A DNA stretch of 64,000 bases from Ophiostoma sp. CBS 140.51. Taxonomy: Eukaryota; Ascomycota; Sordariomycetes; Ophiostomatales; Ophiostomataceae. This document shows positions 57,040 through 64,000 of this stretch, piece by piece. The DNA lies in assembly GCA_029298735.1 (NCBI GenBank), contig JANSLP010000012.1:186001-250000 (forward strand), written 5' to 3'. The notes under the pieces were generated by a model. It had not been told where the DNA came from, did no database searches, and was given only the letters and a program-made list of their open reading frames with translations. The translations under genes and the position numbers were made by a program. Numbering within the stretch: the first letter of the stretch is position 1; each line of letters opens with the position of its first letter.

Positions 57040-57789
57040 CTATGATTGACTTCCACCCAACGCTTTGATAGCCGCCTCTAAACTAACAACATCGCTGTAC
57101 TTGGCACCCGCATCCATCAAGTTCGCCCAGTGCACCTCGCTGCCACCGCCATCACCACACGCTGCACCCACCACCATGGGTCGGAAGCCGGCCTGCATGG
57201 CATCCAGCACCGTGGCACGCACACTGCCGCTCGTCGAGAAACCGCCAATCACGAGTGTATCGACACCCAGAGCCGCCAGCTGGGACGCAAGGTTGGTGCC
57301 AAAAAAGGGCGATGGATACTTTTTGCGGTGGTACAGGTCGGTCGGCAGCGGTGCAGCCTCTTTCAGAGCGGCAGGGAAGGCCAGCTTGTTCACAGGGGCA
57401 TCTTTGTGAAAGAGCACCGCATGGGACGGTGCTTTGCGTCCGAGAAGGCCGGCATCGCGCAGTTCGGGATGGACAAATAAAGTCTGGGCAAAGATGATGG
57501 GCAGTCTTTCGGCTGAGGAGGTGGACGGTGACCGGGCGGCTGTGATCAGTGCAGAAATGGATTCTGTCACCCCCTCGAGGTCTGCTTCTGGTACTGCGAC
57601 CGGCGACTCTTGATCAAAGTACGCCTCGCAGACGTCGACGAGAAGCAAAGCTGGCCGCGATCCCAAACCGAGCACTTTGGTCCGCGATGGGTCGCCGCAC
57701 TCGGCGGCGTAGGCCGGGTAACTGGCCGGGTCAAGGGCGAGCATTCTTTCGGTGGTGTGGTGTTTGATGGTAGTCAGTGTATGCATCAT
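57040..57789 (-). CDS. Isochorismatase-family protein lacking the catalytic cysteine
   Basis: Single exon, 249 residues from ATG 57789; a second in-frame ATG at 57744 (234 residues) aligns better with the start of its paralogue at 62558 and may be the true one. The fold is that of cysteine hydrolases such as isochorismatase, nicotinamidase and N-carbamoylsarcosine amidase: D52 in LLLVDVCEAYF and K156 before YPSPFFG match two members of the Asp-Lys-Cys triad. The third reads GFSTSGSVRAT, with Ser189 (AGT, 57225-57223) where the paralogue has Cys168 (GVSTSGCVRAT). One base separates AGT from TGT. The rest of the pocket looks intact, so the protein may be a non-catalytic binder or partner, or a serine variant. 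It lies in the putative catabolic cluster, convergent with the Zn2Cys6 gene. Confidence 0.9.
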   Translation of the reverse strand: MMHTLTTIKHHTTERMLALDPASYPAYAAECGDPSRTKVLGLGSRPALLLVDVCEAYFDQESPVAVPEADLEGVTESISALITAARSPSTSSAERLPIIFAQTLFVHPELRDAGLLGRKAPSHAVLFHKDAPVNKLAFPAALKEAAPLPTDLYHRKKYPSPFFGTNLASQLAALGVDTLVIGGFSTSGSVRATVLDAMQAGFRPMVVGAACGDGGGSEVHWANLMDAGAKYSDVVSLEAAIKALGGSQS

Positions 57790-58601
57790 GAACCCATGTA
57801 GCTCAAGTTGATTGTATCACCAGATGCAAGATGCTGTGATGTCGTCGGGATTTCGGCAGTGAGCAGTCCGTGTAAGTGGCCGGTGTACGTCGAGGCCCTG
57901 TAAGTGTGCCCTGAAGCGGCCTTGAAGCGTGCAAGTCGACCGCTGCAACGGCTGTGTGAGCTGTCAGGCCCCACTTCTTCGAAGTCAGTCAAACCTCTCC
58001 GATAACACGAGCTGTCTGAATAAAGGCAATCTTTTTCTACCTTGTCACTTGATGCTCTTGATACCGCTGATACCCCATGCTCTTGTGATTGTGACGATCT
58101 TCTCCAGGTCGAGACGATCCTTCAAAGGCTGACCATCCTCCAGAGTTGTCAATATTTCCCTTATCTTTTCGGGTTGCCCTGTCCGGCATTTTGGTGTCGT
58201 TTTGGAGCCAGTGAGCGAGGTCTAACCCGGCCGGCATTTCACACTTCGGACTCGCCTGGCCGCTGGCCATCAAACACGAACGTCCAGGGCCCTCTTTAGC
58301 GTTATCGCATCCCGTCCGCGTGGGAGGTGGAGGCCTGCAGAGGACTGTCTTTGAAGATGTTATTCCCGGTGTCCACGATTTGCTTCATTTGTCGTCTCAT
58401 TGTCTCGTTGTCAGTTATCACATCCTTCATGTTCTTGGTCATTGATAAAGCGCGGCTGATGATTTGCCGGGGTTGCGTGGGTGAGAGTGGTATTAGGGTC
58501 CCGGGGTTCTTGTGATGCAACGCTTGGATGTGATTTTATTATTCTATTTTTGATATTTCTTTCTCGACTTATTTTATTTTATTTCATTTTCCAGCCTGCA
58601 G
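57790..58601. promoter_or_regulatory. Promoter of the isochorismatase-like gene and 3' region of the alpha/beta hydrolase gene
   Basis: 812 bases, no coding sequence recognised. GTCCG words occur near 57866, 58180 and 58316 and CGGAC near 58244, not as close pairs. Confidence 0.5.
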
Positions 58602-59824
58602 TTACTCCGCCTGAGACAGCACTGGTGCTATCGCCGGGTCGTAGGCCGTGCCCAGAGCCGACGCGAGTGCTGTACACGCATCGTGCACCAGCTTCTTGCC
58701 CAGTTGGTGGATTCTAAGAAGTTAGCATGCATTTAATTGTAAAGTGTAGTGTCAGAGAGTGCCCACCCTGCAAGAACCAGCACAGAATGTGTGCCGCCGG
58801 CATACGTCTGCACATCAATGGAAACACCGGCCATGGCTAACTGGGCACCGTATGCTTGTGCTTCGGGCGCCAGCAGATCACAACCGGCGATGCCCAAGAA
58901 CGTCGGCGGGCTGGCAGCCAGAAGTTCGGAGGGAGCGTAGCACGGCGACGCTGTCCACTCGGCAGTGGCTGTCGAGGCCGTTCCCTTAAAGTACTGATCA
59001 CGGTACCATTGCATCCGTGTCGGTGTCAGCCAAGGTGAGTTTTGTGAGACCTGCCAGCCTGCACGCTCAGCTGGATCTGTGTCGATGGTCACGGTATTGT
59101 CGATGACAGGGCAGATGAGCACTTGGAAAATGGGTTTTGTCAAGGTCGAGGTCGAGTCGGTAGACGAGGACATATACTCGGCAATCTTGAGTCCTGTAAT
59201 GGCGGCCAGACCACCGCCGGCCGAGAGTCCGCCGAGAGCAGTCTTTTGGAGGTCGAGGTTGAGTTCGGCCACTCTTTCGGGAGCGACCACCCATTTGTAC
59301 CCAAGGAAAGCATCGTCGGCAGCTGCTGGGTAGACATGCTCGGGTGCATGTCGGTAGTTGATCGAGATGACCACACAGGAGGTGTCTAAACTGTCAGTAT
59401 GTCATATTAATTGAACCATGGCACGCCGCGATGACCTACATCTGCAGACATGCGTCAGGAACCCGTTCTCGCTGCCCAGACCGCCCATCACCCAACCGCC
59501 GCCGTGGTACCACACCAGACACGGCCAACCATCTGCGGGCGCATCGCCTTCTGGTGTAAAGATGCGCACAGCCACCTCATCATTGGGCTTGCCGCTGCTG
59601 CCCGTGTAGATGGTCCGGTCCTCGATTTTGCCGACCTTGACCAACTTTTGGCCACCGTGGGCCAGAGGTGACTTGGCCGCGCGTGAGGTGACTGGGTCAA
59701 AAGTGATCGTCTCGGATCGCGGGACGAACTGCAGCACGGCATCGTGAAAGGCGACGTATTCGGGGTCGAGCTGGTCGCGAATTGCCTGGTGGAGGGGCTG
59801 GTAGATTGTGGGGGGAGAAGACAT
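58602..59824 (-). CDS. Alpha/beta hydrolase of the hormone-sensitive-lipase family
   Basis: Three exons: 59824-59440, 59385-58767 and 58713-58602, with introns of 54 and 53 nt, give 371 residues. The oxyanion-hole motif HGGGW starts at H107, the nucleophile is S183 in GLSAGG, and the acid and base are D298 (AGCDLL) and H328 (GGTHS). This is the HSL/arylacetamide-deacetylase type of serine hydrolase (abhydrolase fold-3), which cleaves small esters, lactones or amides, usually in the cytosol. The element GLSAGG has Leu where GDSAGG is usual. The third exon adds the closing helix, which fits the family and supports the splice choice. It is transcribed in the same direction as its neighbours on both sides, and probably handles an ester or amide in the same pathway. 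Confidence 0.9.
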
Positions 59825-60304
59825 GTTGGAAGTAATTTGTCGTTGAGGCAAATTTTGTGATTACATGAAAATAAAAATGAAGTAAAACTATCATCAGAAA
59901 CAGAATTGAATAAAGTGAGAATCAAATCTGGTTTAAGAAAGTGACGTTGGAGATGTAGAGAAAACTGACCCACGAGAGTTGCCGGTGCTGGACTAACCAC
60001 AAAAAACCGGCAACGATAGACTGATAAGCCATCACGATGGTGTACCTGACTTTCCGGCTTCATTACAGAGCATCGTAAAATATTAAAAAATAATGCAGTG
60101 TGGAATAGGTTAGTTGATTACGATGTTGTATTCAAATAACCTTTGTAAAAAAGTACCATTAATATTGTGGGAATAACAACAAGAAAAATCTTCAAAATCC
60201 GAACTTAAAATCAAACAACCAACTCCTTGCGATGCAGTCCTCAAATAGCTCATGCTTATTTTCTATCCGGATACATTTTTTGTCTATGAAAATTTCTTGC
60301 TCGT
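59825..60304. promoter_or_regulatory. Promoter of the alpha/beta hydrolase and 3' region of the MFS gene
   Basis: 480 AT-rich bases without coding sequence; contains the hydrolase promoter on the minus strand. No distinct operator was seen. Confidence 0.5.
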
Positions 60305-62032
60305 CTACACCTTCTCGTCTGCCCTCTCAACGTCGACTATAGCTACTACAGTATCCTCGACTGCTTCCTCAATACCACCACCATTCTCTGACACTTCAGT
60401 CGATGACGTCTCACCTTCAGCCTCACCCTCAACCACAACTGGCGCCGTCGCCACAGCAGTCTCCGCACCCGCTTTCTTCTCGTCCACATTTCGCGCCAGT
60501 CCCTTGTCCTTGATCAACACCATAAGCACCAGACACGTCCCCATGGCCGCCGCCCATAGGATGCAAATGTTGCGGAAGGCGTGCGAGTAGGCGTCCAGAA
60601 CGCCCTGCCGGACAATAGGGTCCGACACGCCTGATAGGTCGGGGACGGCAAAAATGGCGGCTGTAATGCTGCTGCGGACAGAGGCTGGAAGTGCGGTGGG
60701 TAGGCTGCTCAACAAAGTGTTGGAAAAGACGGCCGAGGCAATGGCTAACCCTGCCGAACCGCCTAGCGCCCGGATGAAATTGCGGGCACTGATGACAACG
60801 GCGCGGTCCTGCTTGGGACTGTGGGCCTGGGCGGCGACCAACGTGGGCTGGAACACCAGGCCGACACCCGTACCTTGCACGGCCAGAATAACGGCGACGG
60901 CGCCGATGGGGAAATTGCGGCTGGCAAACAGGCACTGGAGGGCAGCGCCGACGGTCCACAAACCATAGCCGAGCCAGATGACCTCGCCGTAGCGGCCAAT
61001 TCTTGAGATGTACTGGCCGGAGGCAGCGGACGCCAAAGCTTGCGGGATGACAATGGGCAGAACAAGTGCCGCCGACCCGAGGACGCCGTATTGCCGGGCC
61101 GTCTGGAAGTAAATGGGCAAGTAGTAGAGCAGGCTGTAAAAGACAATGCCAATCAGAAAATTCTGTATGAGCATGGCAGCCAGGGCCTTATTTCTGAAGA
61201 GCCGCAACGGAAACATGGGCAGGCGTGCCCATCGCCACTCGTTAATCATAAAGAGACACAGCAATACACCACCAATGGTCAGCATCGAGACGACCATGGC
61301 ACTGTCGGGGGCAAACTGCGTGCCCAGTCCGGAAATGGGCACCAACAAAATAATCGTGCCGGCCGCGCTCAACAGGATACCGACATAGTCCACCTTGGCC
61401 AGCTTGGTGCGCCAGGGCTCGTCGGCCGGGATGGCTTGCGGTGGCAGCAGGACATAAAGCAGGGCGGCGACGGCGACGGCCAACGGACTGATGAAGTAAA
61501 AGGTGGCACGCCAAGTTGCTTTACTGCGCGCGAACCCAGCGGCAACAAAGGGGCCAATGGTGTTGCCCAGCCCGACACACGATCCCAAAATGCCCTGGTA
61601 CTTGCCGCGTTGCTCGAGAGTGGTAACATCCGACACAATCATCATGACAAGTGCCATGATGCCGCCATTGGCCACACCCGACATGCCACGGAAAGCATAG
61701 AGTTGCGTGCCAGTTTTGGCGAAGCCGCACAGCAAATCACCGAGGGCCAGCAGACCCAGGCATCCTAACAGCAGGTATTTTCTGCCGAGAATATCCGAAA
61801 GTCGTCCGTACAGCACCTGAAATGCTGTATTGGCAATCAGTGATGATGTACCAGCCCATACAATGGTTGATGCACTGTTGAGATCGCGGCCAATTGTTGG
61901 GAGTACGACACCGATACTCTGCTGGTCAATGTATGTGATGAGGAGAGCGCATGCCAAGGCTGGGAACACCACAAGAAGCCGGTTCTTGGGTAGTAGATTG
62001 GTTTGGTCGTGGATTGTCGGTTCTTTCTTCAT
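60305..62032 (-). CDS. MFS transporter, DHA2-like (14 transmembrane segments)
   Basis: Intronless, 575 residues from ATG 62032; the frame continues upstream only without an ATG. The first membrane helix ends in the ITYIDQQSIGVVLPTIG segment, related to the DHA motif D1. Motif A is GRLSDILGRK (76-85), and motif C of antiporters is GLGNTIGPFVAAG (154-166). About 14 hydrophobic segments follow one another, and the C-terminus is an acidic, Val/Ala/Glu-rich cytosolic tail. DHA2 proteins are proton antiporters of the plasma or vacuolar membrane that export drugs and metabolites or move aromatic acids. Here it may import the substrate or export a toxic intermediate (inference). It is divergent from the second isochorismatase gene across 525 bases containing a GTCCG-N5-CGGAC palindrome. 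Confidence 0.93.
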   Translation of the reverse strand: MKKEPTIHDQTNLLPKNRLLVVFPALACALLITYIDQQSIGVVLPTIGRDLNSASTIVWAGTSSLIANTAFQVLYGRLSDILGRKYLLLGCLGLLALGDLLCGFAKTGTQLYAFRGMSGVANGGIMALVMMIVSDVTTLEQRGKYQGILGSCVGLGNTIGPFVAAGFARSKATWRATFYFISPLAVAVAALLYVLLPPQAIPADEPWRTKLAKVDYVGILLSAAGTIILLVPISGLGTQFAPDSAMVVSMLTIGGVLLCLFMINEWRWARLPMFPLRLFRNKALAAMLIQNFLIGIVFYSLLYYLPIYFQTARQYGVLGSAALVLPIVIPQALASAASGQYISRIGRYGEVIWLGYGLWTVGAALQCLFASRNFPIGAVAVILAVQGTGVGLVFQPTLVAAQAHSPKQDRAVVISARNFIRALGGSAGLAIASAVFSNTLLSSLPTALPASVRSSITAAIFAVPDLSGVSDPIVRQGVLDAYSHAFRNICILWAAAMGTCLVLMVLIKDKGLARNVDEKKAGAETAVATAPVVVEGEAEGETSSTEVSENGGGIEEAVEDTVVAIVDVERADEKV

Positions 62033-62557
62033 CGTGATGGTGATGGAGGAGGAGGCGGAGGTGGAGGCGGAGGTAAATGTTGAGTGTCGTTTCGTATGTG
62101 TAAGTTGCCGAGGGTTCAATGAGTAGGAAATTGTGTTGTTGACATGTTGATATTCAAAATAGAGTCGACAATAGAAACAACAAAGAACGAAGCATCATCA
62201 AATACAAAACAAACAAAACAATAGACGTTGAAAAACCAAACAAAACGTGACATGCAGTGTCCGGTAGTCGGACGTCTAGGGAGGAGCAGCAAAGGAGGAG
62301 CTCCTCTGAAAGAACTCACCTTGGCCAAATACGAAGAATAATACAGGCCGGCCGGGCGGCAAAGAAACGTCTAAGCAGGTAGGAGACAAGATATAACAAT
62401 GACAAAGGACACCAATTCTCCAGTGGAGATCTCATACAAGACCCCTAAAAAGGTATGGATAAGAAGAGCATGTCTTTCAGCTCTCCGAGCTCCCTGAGCC
62501 TTTACTCTCATCAATATCCTTCTCTATTACTATTTATTCCTTCTCGCACTTACAAAA
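62033..62557. promoter_or_regulatory. Divergent promoter MFS / isochorismatase-like B
   Basis: 525 bases between two start codons. It contains the palindrome at 62259-62273 and a TATA-like GATATAAC near 62391 for the rightward gene. The stretch just before the MFS start codon is made of GGA/GGC triplets that translate as a Ser/Thr run in an alternative frame but is non-coding here. Confidence 0.6.
62259..62273. promoter_or_regulatory. Candidate Zn2Cys6 operator GTCCG-N5-CGGAC
   Basis: GTCCG GTAGT CGGAC is a perfect inverted repeat with 5-base spacer, in the middle of the divergent promoter. Zn2Cys6 dimers commonly bind paired CGG/CCG triplets with fixed spacing, and the cluster encodes such a factor at 54176. 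Confidence 0.5.
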
Positions 62558-63293
62558 ATGGCCACCCTCTCATTGGACAGCCACCCTCGGCACGCCGCCT
62601 ACCGCGACGCCGGCTTCGGCCAACGCCTCGGCTGGGGCCGTCGCCCGGCATTGTTGCTCATCGACGTTTGCGCCGCCTACTGGAAGCCCGGGTCGCCGCT
62701 CGACCTGTCCCACAACCCGGAAGGGCGGGCCAGTGTGGACGCCATGGCAAGGCTGGTGACGGCTGCGAGAACTGCGGGTATTCCCGTGGTCTGGGCGCAG
62801 GTCCGGTATAACCATCCAACTTTGGTGGACGGTGCTGTCCAGGCCAAAAAGACCAAGACGATCCAGGCGTGGCAGGACGGCGACACGCGGGGGCTAGATG
62901 CGCCGCCTTTACAACACACTCACGTTTTGACTCCTGCGATGGGGGATACCGTGGTCCTGAAACGCAACCCATCGGCGTTCTTTGGCACGACACTGGCCAC
63001 CGAACTACACTTGCTGGGCGTCGATACGGTCGTCGTCTGCGGTGTGAGCACGAGTGGCTGCGTGCGAGCAACTGCCCTCGACGCTGCATGCAGTGGATTC
63101 CGGCCGATGGTGAGACTCTACGATGTACAATCTTATTTGAGTGGTGCTAACGACTTAGGTCGTCGGCGAGGCATGTGGCGACCGGTCGCCGCTGATCCAG
63201 CAGCAGAACCTCTTTGACATGGACGCCAGCTTTGCGGATGTCGTCAGCGAGGCCGAAGCCGTGGGGGAAATGAGCAGGGGGTGTCAGCCATGA
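62558..63293 (+). CDS. Isochorismatase-family cysteine hydrolase
   Basis: Exons 62558-63109 and 63159-63293, with a 49-nt intron (GTGAGA, CTAAC branch, TAG; phase 0), give 228 residues. The complete triad of the cysteine-hydrolase fold is visible: D36 (LLLIDVCAAYW), K135 (VVLKRNPSAFFG) and C168 (GVSTSGCVRAT). The family includes isochorismatase, nicotinamidase, N-carbamoylsarcosine amidase and maleamate amidohydrolase; which amide or enol ether is cleaved here cannot be read from the sequence. After the nucleophile the VVGEACGDR segment continues the fold, and the protein ends with an amphipathic helix. It is a close relative of the gene at 57040, which has lost the cysteine. Shared promoter with the MFS gene suggests co-regulation. 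Confidence 0.92.
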
Positions 63294-64000
63294 TGGTATT
63301 GGAGACAGAGAACAGAGAACAGAAATGAAATGGAGAGGTGGTGGTTGGTTCGATGAGGGTCGTTGCTTCCCAATCAGGTAATCGGGTCGGACGGGAAATG
63401 CCGAATTAGCGGCCCCGGCACAAAACCACATGGCAATGTATTCAGTGCCTATCGGCGCCAGGGAAAGTGTCAAATAGACAGGCCCCACTAAAAGCGGGTC
63501 CGTAGATAACAAGAACGACAATGAAAGACAATGAAGACCAAACGAAGACAACGAAGACAACGACCAAGGCAACGCCGGCCGGGATTGGCAACTTTCTTTT
63601 GTGACGGGATCTCCTGTTCGACTCTTTTCTGTCTGTGACCCTAGTCTTGTCTCTCCATAGTCTCCATACGCAGTAGTCTGCACTCCATAATTCCCATAGT
63701 TTCGGGCCCCTTGTTCCCATAGCTCCATGGTCACTGATAAGCCTTTTTTGGTCGTTGTTTCTTCATTCTCTAAGATTGGTTTTCTTGTCTTTGTTGTGTT
63801 CTTCTCTGTTAGCCCGCGTACATTTTTGGCCCGGCTTTTGTCGTCTTTTGTCAGCTTAATCCATTATCTCTGAGACGTTGGAAGGCACAGAGCCAAAGAG
63901 AGCCAGAGAGTCCAAAGGGCCGGATGGGCCAAGGCGAATGTGCCAGTATTGGTGTGCGTGAAGGAGGAGAAATGCCAAAATAGCCAGAATGGCCAAAAGA
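63294..64000. other. Non-coding right end
   Basis: No recognised gene. It contains a GAAGACAAC-type repeat (about 63510-63560) and at least five CCATAGT/CTCCATA words (about 63653-63728). Confidence 0.55.

Noticed and set aside
62033..62119. N-terminal extension of the MFS protein
   Set aside because: The upstream frame begins at TTG, not ATG; the first ATG is 62032 and fits the family.

Overview
The window is nuclear DNA of a filamentous ascomycete, most likely a Sordariomycete. Genes carry short GT-AG introns (49-201 nt, one of 1,345 nt) with CTAAC/CTGAC-type branch sites. Promoters have pyrimidine-rich leaders. The gene content (Ost4, TMA46, Yra1/REF, p23, Vps24, Zn2Cys6 factor, P450, DHA2 MFS) is fungal. 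The genus is not assigned.

Layout. (1) 1-6.2 kb: no gene seen. (2) 6.2-21.1 kb: ordinary housekeeping block with an AT-hook/C2H2 protein (-), an atypical short-chain dehydrogenase (+), TMA46-type CCCH protein (-), OST4 (+), a YRA1/REF mRNA-export factor with a very long intron (+), p23/Sba1 co-chaperone (-) and the ESCRT-III subunit Vps24 (+). (3) 21.1-43.98 kb: gene-poor; the only supported gene is an uncharacterised 182-aa protein (26.8-27.3 kb, -), followed by about 16.6 kb with no convincing coding sequence but several short recurrent motifs. (4) 43.98-45.03 kb: a protein-kinase-like pseudogene with two frameshifts and a stop. (5) 45-49 kb: non-coding. (6) 49.07-63.29 kb: a compact block of seven genes that looks like a catabolic cluster: cytochrome P450 (-), a homogentisate-dioxygenase-like ring-cleavage enzyme (+), a Zn2Cys6 regulator (+), an isochorismatase-family protein that has lost its catalytic cysteine (-), an HSL-type alpha/beta hydrolase (-), a DHA2-type MFS transporter (-) and a second, intact isochorismatase-family hydrolase (+).

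How the last block may work (inference): the P450 would hydroxylate an aromatic compound, the dioxygenase would open the ring, the isochorismatase-family and alpha/beta hydrolases would cleave amide or ester bonds, the MFS protein would move substrate or product across the membrane, and the Zn2Cys6 protein would switch the genes on. Two of its divergent promoters contain perfect palindromes built from GTCCG/CGGAC half-sites, as expected for a Zn2Cys6 dimer. The usual partners of homogentisate dioxygenase (fumarylacetoacetase, maleylacetoacetate isomerase) are absent from the window, so the pathway may differ from tyrosine catabolism. All exon limits were read by eye from splice signals and reading frame.
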